In this document: one piece after another, positions 43,929 to 53,934 of the stretch
How positions within the stretch are numbered: the stretch's first letter is position 1
Layout of the letters: every line of letters begins with the position of its first letter
NCBI GenBank assembly: GCA_963662175.1
Contig: OY759221.1
Coordinates: 31,122,045-31,186,044 of the forward strand
Source of the DNA: Aradus depressus
Taxonomy: Eukaryota > Arthropoda > Insecta > Hemiptera > Aradidae
Direction of reading: 5' to 3'
Length of the DNA: 64,000 nt
Program-made: the position numbers and the translations under genes
The notes under the pieces: model-generated
What the model was told of the DNA's origin: nothing
Databases searched by the model: none
What the model saw: the letters and a program-made list of their open reading frames with translations, nothing else

Positions 43929-46748
43929 TCATCTCTTTTAGCTCCTACTGACTTAACAAACTTGAAGATACTCAACTGGAACTCGAACGGACTTAAACAG
44001 AGACAAAACACCTTCACCGAATTCATTCACAGACATGACATCGACATCGCGTGTATTACTGAAACCCACCTGGTGGCTGAAGACAGACTCAGGGTTGGTG
44101 GTTACCAGGTTTACAGACATGACCAACGGACTCGGACGGGAGGGGTTGCAATCTTCATCAAACGGACCATCAAGCATTGCTCCATAGAGTTCCATAACCT
44201 CATCAACCTCCAAGCCATAGGGCTCAAACTGTTCAGTCACTCTGGAAACCCCATTCATATCATAGCCGCCTATCAACGACCCAGTACTAATCTTTTAGAG
44301 GTCGACTTGCTATCAGTCTTCTCAGGGATACCGACTATCCTGATTGGGGACTTAAACAGTAAACACAGACTATGGGGCTGCAGAATGACAAACAATAACG
44401 GAAGCAGACTTCTTCATTACTCCAACAGACTTGACATGCTAGTTATCCCTCCCGACGAACCGACCTTCTTCCCCACACAGCACAATTTTCTCCCCGACAT
44501 CCTGGACATCTGTCTCATACAGAACATCAGATTCCCTTTTTTCCAAAAACCCCTAGTTGAGTTAGACTCAGACCATTTACCGGTTATAGTAACGTTCATT
44601 GAAGAATTTCAAAAGAACCCCCCTCTACCAAAATTAATAAATGGGAAAATTGACTGGGACGTATTTCGTGACCGACTAACAGATACACTTACTATACCTC
44701 TCAATTATAACTCTACAGACGACATCGACGTGCACATTGGACATTTTAATGACAGTATAAGGAGCTCAATCGACCTCTCGACGTACAAGAAGTACTCGGA
44801 TCTCCGGCCTGGCCAGAGAACAGTCCCCCGACACATTCTCTCGCTAATAAAAGAGAAAAATAGATTGCGAAAATTATGGCAACGTTCTAGGCTACCCCAG
44901 GACAAGGTTGTCTTCAATCGCATGGCTCGCGCAGTCAAGTGGGAATTAGACAACCTCCGTATATCTAACTACCAACGACATCTAAGTGACATTTCCCCGG
45001 GAGACACTAGCTTGTGGACTGAGTCAAAACGTATTTTGCGACGGCATACTCCAATACCTACGATTACAGACGGACATACACCACCAGCCATCACTGATAA
45101 CGACAAATGCAACATATTTTCTGCCCATTTAGAACAAAAATTTACACTTCATAATTCCGCCAACTCACAAACAACAGACCTAGTGACTAACTTCATGACA
45201 CAACACCATTCCACTGCAGAACTCCCGATAGAATACACAACACCACAGGAAGTCAGAGGAGTCATCAGAAAGCTCCCAACAAGGAAAACTCCAGGGGATG
45301 ATCTCATCCCAAATCTGGTGCTAAAGAAGCTTCCTCCTAAAGGCGACGCCTACCTCACCAGCATCTTCAACGCATGCCTTCGGTTCGGCTACTTTCCTTC
45401 GGCCTGGAAGAATGCAATAGTCCTCCTTTTCCACAAGCCTGGGAAACCAAAGCATGATCCGGCCAGCTATCGCCCAATCAGCCTGTTGCCGACCATATCA
45501 AAAGTGTTTGAGAAAATTATCCTTCGACGGCTTTTGACTCACCTGGACTCAACGCAAACTATCCCGGAGCACCAGTTTGGATTCCGTTCGAATCACTCGA
45601 CACTCCACCAGCTTCAGCGGGTCACTGAAGCTATTATCAAAGGATTCGAAAAGAAGGAGTATACAGCTGCAGCATCGCTAGACGTGGCAGCCGCGTTCGA
45701 CTCCATCTGGCATGAGGGGTTGCTGTACAAACTTCACTTGACAGGACCACCGCAGTACCTTCAGAATATGATCTCATCTTTCTTGAGGGATCGCTCTTTC
45801 CAGGTCAGGATCAACGCCGCGGTCAGCAGACGGAGGACGATAGGTGCAGGTGTCCCTCAGGGAGCTATTCTCAGCCCAGTTCTTTTTAACTTATACTGCC
45901 ATGACATGCCAGTCCCGCAGACCACGGTGCTTGCTACCTATGCGGACGACACTTTAATACTAGCACAACACTCCGATATTCACATTGCCACACACACTCT
46001 CCAATCAGCTGTCTCCATCATCTCAACTTGGTTTTCTAACTGGAAGTTAAAATTAAATCCTTTGAAATCATCAGCCAAAATTTTTTCTCTCCGCCAAATA
46101 CGCCAAACCAACAACATCCAAATTGACAATACTGATATTCCCTGGAATACTTCACAACAAACATTAAAATATCTCGGTTTACACATGGACACAAGACTTA
46201 CATGGCACACCCACATCTCAACAAAACTAACACAAGCATATCAAAGACTCTCACAACTTTATCCACTCATTAACCGCAACACTCCACTCCGCCCAAATTG
46301 CATCAAAATCTTGTACACATCACTATTACGTCCACTACTAACATATGCTTGCCCAATATGGTACAGTGCAAGCAAAACAGTAAAACGAAAATTACAATCA
46401 TTCCAAAACAAAACCCTCCGCATAGGTCTCAACGTACCGTGGTTCGTGAGAGGCAGTATAATTCATAAAGAACTGGACATAGCTCCCATGGACACCGTCC
46501 TGCGATCTCTGACTGAGACGTTCCTCCAGAACCTGCCCCTCAGCCCTGGAGCTGTCCACTTCAATATTGGACAGCCCACTGCACATCGCCGACTGCGACC
46601 CAGACTCCCACAGGACATTTTAACTTAGATTTTAGTTTTATTTATCACTATTAATGTTTTTTTTTTTTTTTTTGTTTTTTTTTTCTGTATTTTGTCATTT
46701 TTGTGAAAGGCACTTGAATGCCGGCCCAAATAAATTACTTTCTTTCTC
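43929..46748 (+). mobile_element. Jockey-clade LINE A, 5'-truncated
   Basis: The insertion is bounded by TTATTTTAAGGA on the left (43917-43928) and right (46749-46760). It holds a complete-looking ORF2 and a 3' UTR ending in AATAAATTACTTTCTTTCTC, without a poly(A) tail. ORF1 and the 5' UTR are absent and only about 33 bases precede the first recognisable ORF2 codons. The ORF2 is clearly related to that of LINE B but differs at roughly two residues in five, so this is a sister family and not a duplicate. Confidence 0.85.
43962..46628 (+). CDS. LINE A ORF2: endonuclease-reverse transcriptase
   Basis: An 888-codon frame open to the stop at 46626-46628. The N-terminal apurinic-type endonuclease shows LNWNSNG (res. 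4-10), ITETHL with Glu34, GDLNSKH (129-135) and SDH (203-205), which nick target DNA for target-primed reverse transcription. Reverse transcriptase follows with TPGDDLIPN, a QFGFRSNHST block, LDVAAAFDSIWHEGL, GVPQGAILSPVLFNLY and the catalytic YADD (660-663), then the KYLGLHMD thumb-side motif. No RNase H domain is seen, as usual for Jockey. The frame opens at a TTG and no in-frame ATG exists up to the upstream stop at 43881. The natural start codon was therefore probably lost with the 5' truncation. All catalytic residues are present. Confidence 0.9.
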   Translation: MKILNWNSNGLKQRQNTFTEFIHRHDIDIACITETHLVAEDRLRVGGYQVYRHDQRTRTGGVAIFIKRTIKHCSIEFHNLINLQAIGLKLFSHSGNPIHIIAAYQRPSTNLLEVDLLSVFSGIPTILIGDLNSKHRLWGCRMTNNNGSRLLHYSNRLDMLVIPPDEPTFFPTQHNFLPDILDICLIQNIRFPFFQKPLVELDSDHLPVIVTFIEEFQKNPPLPKLINGKIDWDVFRDRLTDTLTIPLNYNSTDDIDVHIGHFNDSIRSSIDLSTYKKYSDLRPGQRTVPRHILSLIKEKNRLRKLWQRSRLPQDKVVFNRMARAVKWELDNLRISNYQRHLSDISPGDTSLWTESKRILRRHTPIPTITDGHTPPAITDNDKCNIFSAHLEQKFTLHNSANSQTTDLVTNFMTQHHSTAELPIEYTTPQEVRGVIRKLPTRKTPGDDLIPNLVLKKLPPKGDAYLTSIFNACLRFGYFPSAWKNAIVLLFHKPGKPKHDPASYRPISLLPTISKVFEKIILRRLLTHLDSTQTIPEHQFGFRSNHSTLHQLQRVTEAIIKGFEKKEYTAAASLDVAAAFDSIWHEGLLYKLHLTGPPQYLQNMISSFLRDRSFQVRINAAVSRRRTIGAGVPQGAILSPVLFNLYCHDMPVPQTTVLATYADDTLILAQHSDIHIATHTLQSAVSIISTWFSNWKLKLNPLKSSAKIFSLRQIRQTNNIQIDNTDIPWNTSQQTLKYLGLHMDTRLTWHTHISTKLTQAYQRLSQLYPLINRNTPLRPNCIKILYTSLLRPLLTYACPIWYSASKTVKRKLQSFQNKTLRIGLNVPWFVRGSIIHKELDIAPMDTVLRSLTETFLQNLPLSPGAVHFNIGQPTAHRRLRPRLPQDILT

Positions 46749-46911
46749 TTATTTTAAGGAATATTAGTCTGGATAAACAGCTGTTTGACTTAGAACTGTT
46801 AACCTTGTTAAAAACTTGTTGTTTGTATTATTGTAAATATTATAGATAATAGGTCGAACTTTAAATAAATACCGAGGAAAACCTACTCAGTGTTCATCAC
46901 TGTCACGGAGG

Positions 46912-48213
46912 ATGACAACCTCGAACACCCAGATCAACAAAAATCAGTCATGGGCTGACCAAGCTTCCAGTGCAGACGAAGACAGGACTCAAGGGTCCAG
47001 AAACAAGAAACTGTGTGCTAGCAATGTCGCTGAAACCTCAGGATCAACCATGCAGATCGACCCTCAGTCACACGTAAGTCGAAATATTTACAAAATCACA
47101 TTAGCCCCCACTGAAGTTTTCAACAAGTTTCAACCCCTGCAAAATTTAGAAAATGAAGAAAAATCTAACAGTCAGTCACCGATAAAAATCAAAATTCCCC
47201 CTATCTTTTTGTGCGAGGCCAACGATATTCGTAAAATTATCGAAGATATCAAGTCCAAAGTTTCCTCAAAATTTGAAATAAAACAATTGAAAGACAAAAT
47301 CAAAATTAATTTATCAACTAGCTCCGATTTCCGAAATCTCACTACTTATTACGATGAGATCAAAATTCAATATTACACATTTTTGAACCCGGAAGATAAA
47401 AAATTATCAGTAATTATTAAAGGGGTCCCCTATGTTTTATCGGATTCAGAGATTCAAGAGGAGCTGTCTCCGCAATATCCCATCCTAAAGGTGACGAGGC
47501 TGCTGAACAGGGAGCGGCTACCCAGTCCCCTGGTGGCGGTAGATCTGGAGGACAGCGAGGCAGGAAGGGCCATCTTCGGCCTCACCCACCTCTACTACAC
47601 CATCGTCAGGGTGGAGCCGCGCAAGAAGTCTAGGCTAATACCGCAATGCACTAATTGTCAGCAATTTGCGCATACGAAAAATTTTTGTCATTTGGATCCT
47701 AAGTGTGTGCGTTGCGGGGAAAATCATCAATATAAAGATTGTCCGCTGCGCTTACAAGACGGCCAAAATGCAACCGTCCCCAAAGCTCGTTGCGCAAACT
47801 GCCAAGGTGACCATCCTGCCAGTTATCGAGGCTGTCCTGTTCACAAAGAAATCCTGAGCACCCGGAAGCGGAATATACATGGTGTTCCAATAATTAAGAA
47901 CATTCCGCCTTCAAGTAAACCTACAAACCTTTCATCGACATCCCATTTCCCCCCTCTACCAGAACAACCAGAGAACCATCCCAACTCTTCAACCCCTCAA
48001 CATCCTGCGAATCGTCCATCGGCTTGGAACAAACTCTTTCACCCACCCACTGCCAACCGAAACTCTACTGAAACCTCTGAAGAACCGTTCTCATTGCACA
48101 GTGTTCTCAACCAAATATTAGTCAAAATTATCAACCCATTAATTCCCAAAATTCAAAACTTTTTATCTTCGTTAATAGAAAAATTATTTTCGACCAACAA
48201 TGTATTCCCCTAA
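46912..48213 (+). CDS. LINE B ORF1: Gag-like nucleic-acid-binding protein
   Basis: 433 codons from ATG 46912. The N-terminal half is polar and disordered. Around residues 160-235 there is a segment resembling the region that precedes Gag knuckles in Jockey elements (VIIKGVPYVLSDSEIQEEL ... RVEPRKK). Three cysteine knuckles follow: CX2CX4HX4C at 246, CX2CX3HX4C at 265 and CX2CX3HX6C at 294. They should bind LINE RNA and help form the ribonucleoprotein. The C-terminus is Pro/Ser/Asn-rich. The stretch 47490-47640 is strikingly GC-rich, with codon choice unlike the AT-rich rest of the ORF. The stop overlaps the ORF2 start, so ORF2 is probably made by reinitiation. Confidence 0.92.
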   Translation: MTTSNTQINKNQSWADQASSADEDRTQGSRNKKLCASNVAETSGSTMQIDPQSHVSRNIYKITLAPTEVFNKFQPLQNLENEEKSNSQSPIKIKIPPIFLCEANDIRKIIEDIKSKVSSKFEIKQLKDKIKINLSTSSDFRNLTTYYDEIKIQYYTFLNPEDKKLSVIIKGVPYVLSDSEIQEELSPQYPILKVTRLLNRERLPSPLVAVDLEDSEAGRAIFGLTHLYYTIVRVEPRKKSRLIPQCTNCQQFAHTKNFCHLDPKCVRCGENHQYKDCPLRLQDGQNATVPKARCANCQGDHPASYRGCPVHKEILSTRKRNIHGVPIIKNIPPSSKPTNLSSTSHFPPLPEQPENHPNSSTPQHPANRPSAWNKLFHPPTANRNSTETSEEPFSLHSVLNQILVKIINPLIPKIQNFLSSLIEKLFSTNNVFP

Positions 48214-50899
48214 TTTGTTTCCATTTAAAATTACTCTCCTTAACTGGAATGCTGACGGAATAAAGCGGCAGCGTCTTGCTGTTCTCGACTTCCTCCGTCG
48301 CCACGACATCGACATTGCCTGCATATCGGAAACACACCTAGATCCGGAAGAAGGCTTCAGACTTCCAGGGTACAAAATCTATCGGAAAGATAAGAACACT
48401 CGAAGCGGTGGGGTGGCAATCTGCGTGAAACGAAGTCTCAAGCATCATGAGCTCGACCTGGGAGGTTTGCTTAATTTAGAGGTAGCTGGGATATGTATAA
48501 CCACTGTTTCCCATTTCAGATTTAACATTCTGGCGGCGTATAAACTTCCTCAGCATCAGCTGGCCCAGTCCGATTTGGAAAACGCCTTTACTGGAGTTCC
48601 TACCCTCATGCTCGGTGACCTCAACTGCAAGCACCAGTACTGGGGATGCAGGGTGAGTAACAGCGGTGGTCGACGGCTCCTCGACATTGGCGATAGGCTC
48701 GGTCTCCTGGTGTCTGCCCCGGACCAACCCACATTCTATCCCACACAACAACGCTACTCACCTGACATTTTAGACATCGCCATCCTCCATAATCTGAACT
48801 ACACAATTTTTCAGACTCCAATTCCAGAACTTGACTCCGATCATGTCCCCGTTATCGTCACATTCCAAGACGACATACAGACGACTTCTCCCCCTCCTAA
48901 ACTTCTTACTGGCAAAATTAACTGGGACACGTTTCGCTTTGAACTTGACAACTCGCTAAACATACCACTTCATTACACAACTACAGAAGACATAGAAACA
49001 TCAGTAACACACTTTACCACAGCCATTTATACGTCAGTTGATAAAGCCACCTACAGAATAAACAAGGACCCTAGACAACGTACATCCTACACAACACCTT
49101 CATACATTCTAAACCTCATTCAAGAAAAAAACCATATACGACATTTATGGCAGCGAACCCGTGACCCAGAAATTAAACGGCATTTTAACAGGCTAACTCG
49201 ACAAGTAAAATGGGAATTGGACTCTCTCCGGATTGACAATTACCGCAAATATCTGGAAGATATGACTCCAGGAGATCCCAACCTGTACAAACAGACGAGA
49301 CGTATTTTAAAACAAACTCATTCCATATCCTCACTAACCTACTCCGGACAAACAGCACTGACTGACGACGAAAAATGCACAGCATTCGCCTCCCATCTGG
49401 AAAACCTCTTCAAATCACCTGACAACACTACCAGAGACTCACAAGACATCACTCATCACATTTCACAACCCATCTTCTCAGCAGAACTCCCAATGAAATT
49501 CACAACTCCCGCTGAACTTACTGACCACATTACCAAACTGCCTCTACGAAAGGCACCGGGAGATGACCTTATACCCAATGTCGTTTTGAAGAATCTGTCG
49601 ACCAAAGCTGTTGCTTATCTCACTAGTGTCCTTAATAGCTGCCTCCGGTATGGCTACTTTCCGCATCAATGGAAAAATGCTGTGGTCATACTAATACCCA
49701 AACCGGGAAAGCCAAAGCATGACCCAGGAAGCTACAGGCCCATCAGTTTGCTTAATAGCCTGGCGAAATTATTTGAAAGAGTAATCTACATTAGGCTTCA
49801 AGGGTTTCTCGAAACGAATAACATCCTTCCTCGTCATCAATTTGGGTTCCGGGCAAACCATTCCACAACCCATCAAGTTCAGAGAGTAGTCGAGAAAATC
49901 ACTTCTGGTTTTGAGAAGAAACAATATTCAATAGGGCTGTTTCTCGATGTAGCTGCAGCCTTCGACAGCGTGTGGCACGACGGACTGCGGTATAAGCTCA
50001 GGAGGACTGGAGTTCCTTCGTACATCTATGAAATAGTTTCGGACTTCCTCAAATGCAGAACTTTTCAGATCCGAATAAACTCCAGTTTCAGTGAGAAGAA
50101 GCTGATTCAAGCGGGTGTTCCCCAGGGTGCTATCCTTAGCCCCATTCTGTTTAACCTCTACTGCCATGATATGCCTAATCCCCCCACAGTGCTGTTGGCT
50201 ACCTACGCTGATGACACCTTGCTAATATCACAACACCGAGAACTGTCTTCAGCCGTGGATATCCTTCAACCATGTGTGGAAGTCTTGGCGTATTGGTTCA
50301 ACAGGTGGAAACTTAGGCTTAATGCTGCCAAAACGGGGGCCAAAATTTTCTCTCTTCGAAGAATAGACACTACCACATTGACAAAACTACACATGAACAA
50401 CGTTTTCATAGACTACATTCCTAACCACGAAACAATTAAATATCTTGGAATTCATTTGGACACAAAATTAACATGGAATCACCATATAAACAACAAACTC
50501 ACGCAAGCATATACCAGACTATCGCAACTCTACCCCCTCATCAACAGAAGATCGCCACTCAAATACACTTGCAGCATTCTTCTCTACATATCTCTACTCA
50601 GACCACTATTCACATATGCAGCACCCATCTGGCTAACAACAAACAAAACAAACATTCAAAAACTTCGAAGATTTGAAAACAAGGTTCTCCGTTTGGCAGT
50701 AAACGCACCCTGGTTCGTCCGGAACACCCAAATTCGTCGAGAAACCGGCCTTCCAGATATCGCAGAATTCCTGAAAAGAATTACCACGTCTCACTACGAA
50801 GGGCTGTCTTTGGTCTCAGGGGCTCAATTTTATCAATTGGGCCAACCAACCCAAAACAGAAGGCTAAAACCTCGCCTTTACCAGCACACCTTGTACTGA
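48200..50899 (+). CDS. LINE B ORF2: endonuclease-reverse transcriptase
   Basis: 899 codons from ATG 48200, in the +1 frame relative to ORF1 and overlapping it at ATGTATTCCCCTAA. Endonuclease residues are visible in LLNWNADG (13-20), ISETHL with Glu44, GDLNCKH (139-145) and SDH (213-215). The reverse transcriptase has APGDDLIPN, QFGFRANHST, LDVAAAFDSVWHDGL, GVPQGAILSPILFNLY and YADD (669-672), then IKYLGIHLD. The length and order match Jockey ORF2 and no frame break is seen. The product nicks target DNA and copies its own RNA at the cut. Confidence 0.94.
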   Translation: MYSPNLFPFKITLLNWNADGIKRQRLAVLDFLRRHDIDIACISETHLDPEEGFRLPGYKIYRKDKNTRSGGVAICVKRSLKHHELDLGGLLNLEVAGICITTVSHFRFNILAAYKLPQHQLAQSDLENAFTGVPTLMLGDLNCKHQYWGCRVSNSGGRRLLDIGDRLGLLVSAPDQPTFYPTQQRYSPDILDIAILHNLNYTIFQTPIPELDSDHVPVIVTFQDDIQTTSPPPKLLTGKINWDTFRFELDNSLNIPLHYTTTEDIETSVTHFTTAIYTSVDKATYRINKDPRQRTSYTTPSYILNLIQEKNHIRHLWQRTRDPEIKRHFNRLTRQVKWELDSLRIDNYRKYLEDMTPGDPNLYKQTRRILKQTHSISSLTYSGQTALTDDEKCTAFASHLENLFKSPDNTTRDSQDITHHISQPIFSAELPMKFTTPAELTDHITKLPLRKAPGDDLIPNVVLKNLSTKAVAYLTSVLNSCLRYGYFPHQWKNAVVILIPKPGKPKHDPGSYRPISLLNSLAKLFERVIYIRLQGFLETNNILPRHQFGFRANHSTTHQVQRVVEKITSGFEKKQYSIGLFLDVAAAFDSVWHDGLRYKLRRTGVPSYIYEIVSDFLKCRTFQIRINSSFSEKKLIQAGVPQGAILSPILFNLYCHDMPNPPTVLLATYADDTLLISQHRELSSAVDILQPCVEVLAYWFNRWKLRLNAAKTGAKIFSLRRIDTTTLTKLHMNNVFIDYIPNHETIKYLGIHLDTKLTWNHHINNKLTQAYTRLSQLYPLINRRSPLKYTCSILLYISLLRPLFTYAAPIWLTTNKTNIQKLRRFENKVLRLAVNAPWFVRNTQIRRETGLPDIAEFLKRITTSHYEGLSLVSGAQFYQLGQPTQNRRLKPRLYQHTLY

Positions 50900-51057
50900 A
50901 CTATTTATTTATTTTTATTTTTTTTATTTATTTATTTTTTGCTGTGTAGAGTGCTTTGTGCACTGGAAACAGAAATAAAGTTGTGTTTTTTTTTTTTTTT
51001 TTATTTTAAGGATGTTTTGAAATAATGTTGATTTATAATAAATATAAATGTTTGTTA

Positions 51058-51156
51058 CCTCTGTAACTTGAATTTTTATTAATTTCACCTAAAGTCGAAA
51101 ACTCTATAGCTCGAATTTTTTGGCGTCTCCCTTGATGTTCGACTTATAGAGGTTCT
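51058..51156. repeat. Iterated TIR-core repeats, right half of pogo-like element
   Basis: Three more direct copies (51058 CCTCTGTAACTTGAA, 51087 CACCTAAAGTCGAA, 51101 ACTCTATAGCTCGAA) are followed by the inverted terminal copy at 51139-51156. All internal copies keep the left-to-right orientation and only the terminus is inverted. Confidence 0.6.
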
Positions 51157-51254
51157 ACTGTAATAAATTCCTTATTTAATTAATATAAATTTAATAACTA
51201 TTTCAAGTAGATAAAAGTACACACTGAATTTGAAATGTATTTCTTGATTTTAAA

Positions 51255-51803
51255 GTGAATGAAATCTACGACCCCAGCACGAATATATCAATTAAATTTT
51301 CGCTCTCCCTCCAAAGCCAATCGACTGTTTGGGCTGAATCTCATTATTTGACTTATATACTTCTGAATCTTCATACTAAATTTTATGTTGATATATTCAT
51401 TTCATCGGCAGTTATTAGAGTATTTTTGGCTGGTCCCGCTGAAACTCAATAGGTTTTGTCTTTTTATAAGGCTTTGATTTTACATGACATTTCGTGTCAT
51501 TACTTTCATTACTACGGCAGTTATTTCGTGTCATTGCTTTCATTACTACGGCAGTCATTTCGTGTCATTGCTTTCATTACTACGGCAGTCATTTCGTGTC
51601 ATTGCTTTCATTACTACGGCAGTCATTTCGTGTCATTGCTTTCATTACTACGGCCGTTATTAGAGTTTTTGTGTTAAGCGTTCCCCCCTTCCTTTTGGTT
51701 GATTTGGCTGAAATTCGATAGGTGCCGTTATGGATGCACATATAAAATTTCTTTTCGATATAATCATTCTAACGGGAGTTATCGCGTTCACAGACACACA
51801 TAC

Positions 51804-51836
<33 letters not shown>

Positions 51837-51930
51837 CATTTTTGGTATCAGGAGGTCGGAAAACAAGAAATTTCGTTGAAAACGCTTTGAATATCTGAGC
51901 TCCCCTATACTTCGTACATCCCGTGAAGTA
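51255..51930 (-). repeat. Repeat A copy with minisatellite expansion
   Basis: A complete-looking copy in which one 34-base segment is expanded five-fold. A run of about 30 T precedes the first-end region. Confidence 0.7.
51488..51657 (+). repeat. 34-bp minisatellite, five copies
   Basis: atttcgtgtcattgctttca, then ttactacggcagtc, repeats at 51489, 51523, 51557, 51591 and 51625. The same 34 bases occur once in other copies of repeat A, so this is a local expansion inside the element. Confidence 0.9.
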
Positions 51931-53406
51931 ATATTACAGAGAAGTGTGATCAGATCACATACTGAAGGGTTCCGTTGGTGAAAATTGCATACATTTCAAA
52001 AGTATATCTTGATGAAATGTATTTCATGCTATGAACTTTCGACGATTACACGGTTTCAAATCTTGTTCGTCACAGAAATATTGACTGGAGAGTAAAAGAA
52101 AAATAATTTTAATATGACTTAACATTCTCTAAACTGAAAAGTACTATATTTTTTTCACTTTACACTTCCTTTCAACAAAATTATTATTTTTTCGCTTGTA
52201 CTACATATCATCTTTGTATCATAGAAAATCCAGGACGTCTGATCACTTTACATTATAATGACTATACCACATTCCATACATATCCAATGTTTTATTTAGT
52301 TAGCTTTCTTTAGATTACAACAAACACTAAAGTCTGAGACTTGAGCTGACGTGGGTAGACAAGATGGAAGGAAGCGGTGTTGTCAATTTTGCAGTTTGAC
52401 ACAGACTAGTTACTCAGTTATACAGCTGTCTTTCCCACCACATGAATATTTTTTTTCAGCATTTTAATAAGTACCTATCCTTGAGTTAAAAATATTTTTG
52501 AAATACTTCTTTTCATTTATTGAGAACAGCCTTTTTATTGGCACATCAAATAAATTGTAATATTGTGTCCCTTCTGGGTTATTATACAGACATAGGTTTG
52601 TTTATCTTGGCATAATAATCCTTAAACTAGGTGGTAGTTTGAATAAATTAGATACGCTAAGGTAGATAAGTAAAATGTTTATTCCTTAATAGGTCAACAT
52701 CAAACAATCAACGGAACATAGGCTTCTATATTTTTTTAAATTTACATAATCATTAGTTTGAATGCAGATATACTGCAGCTATGCAAATTCTAAAAATAAA
52801 AATCATAAACATAACATAAATACAAGGAACAAACAACATAAATTTTACTTTTTCTTATCATACAAATTCTGAATGTAATTATATGAATATCAAATAAAAA
52901 TTGTCGACACAACATTGAAAAAAATGGTAATGATGTTTGGATCGTTGGACATTGGGATGTGGCAGCGCAGAGGCGTACTAATTAGAAGCTTGCATTTCGA
53001 TCGAATAAAAGCTGTACGAGACACTTCAACTTTTGAGTGTATGTGTTTGTTTGAGCTTCAGGAGGAATTCGTAGGGCTTTTCAAGGAACGTCCAACACAG
53101 AATATAGGCTATGTGTTATCTGAAATTTTCAACGGGAAGTGGGTTGTTGGAGGAACCTAAAACAAAAAATGTGTCTCTAGCTCTGCACGTCTAGAAAATT
53201 GACAAGTAGCATCCTTATAAGCCCTGTACAAACATAGGATAGGCGGCAATCTCAGAATGTGATCGATGAGGAAGGGGGTTGTAGGGAGGAGGAGCGAAAC
53301 ACAAAGTTACTTCTATTAACGCTTCATCAGATTTTCATTAAATTGCATCCTACAGCCCGGTTACAGTTACTAATCGTGCAAAGCCGGTTAACCTGCTTGT
53401 TTATTA
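51931..53406. other. No supported gene
   Basis: An 81-codon frame at 52915-53160 matches no family I know and has no splice context. AT-rich elsewhere. Confidence 0.45.
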
Positions 53407-53733
53407 TAGTTATTGTGACTCATCCCCGTACTTTAACTACGAGGTCACATCGTATACTACCAGAGAGCTCTTTTGTCGATTTGGTGAACCTGAGCCCGAC
53501 TCTACTTTGGGAGTCCTAAATTTTGCCTACCCTAAACTTCTATTCATCTAAGGTAGAGTGGTCTTTAACGAGTACCTGACATCGTACAGGCTCGGGACTA
53601 TAGCTTAACCTCTCCGAAGGAAGACGTGCTCAGGGTTTATTTACATCCCAGGTAAAAAAATTTAGAGCTTTGGCCCGGTTTGGAATCCGCGATCTTTAAT
53701 TCTGAAGGCTATCACGCTACCTCCGAGGGCCCA
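53407..53733 (-). mobile_element. Old SINE copy
   Basis: Near full length but diverged throughout. The head ends in a degraded gctacctccgagggccc. Confidence 0.68.
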
Positions 53734-53889
53734 CGAGATTATTTATTTTATATTGTAGAGGGACAAATCGCGCTCCGCCTTATGTTCTTTCGGGACACTT
53801 CTATAGTATTTCTGCATGTCCTGCAACATTTCAGTTGGTTCTAACGAACATAATTTTTTGATTACTTTTAACTCTTATCCATAACTGAG

Positions 53890-53920
<31 letters not shown>

Positions 53921-53934
53921 TATTGTATTTTTTA

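Larger units (their letters stand above)
46761..51001 (+). mobile_element. Jockey-clade LINE B, apparently full length
   Basis: 4.24 kb with a 5' UTR of about 150 bp, ORF1, ORF2 overlapping ORF1 by 14 bases, and a 3' UTR with AATAAAG near the end. It is flanked by TTATTTTAAGGA at 46749-46760 and 51002-51013. The end is a run of about 18 T on the sense strand rather than poly(A). Both frames are intact, which suggests recent insertion and possibly an active copy. The element is arranged head to tail with LINE A. Confidence 0.88.
43495..51160. mobile_element. Pogo/Tigger-like non-autonomous element split by two LINEs
   Basis: The left end starts CAGTAGAACCTCTTTAAGTCGA and the right end is the inverse of CAGTAGAACCTCTATAAGTCGA. 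A TA flanks each side (43493-43494, 51161-51162), as expected for Tc1/mariner-superfamily pogo/Tigger elements. Without the LINEs the element is about 570 bp (43495-43928 plus 51013-51160). It has no transposase frame and so must have been moved in trans. The interior is filled with copies of the terminal motif (listed separately). Confidence 0.8.

Noticed and set aside
43953..44276. 107-codon minus-strand frame and similar frames opposite LINE ORF2s
   Set aside because: Shadows of the LINE coding sequence on the other strand.
47666..47857. 63-codon alternative frames inside LINE B ORF1
   Set aside because: Out-of-frame readings of the zinc-knuckle region with no independent support.
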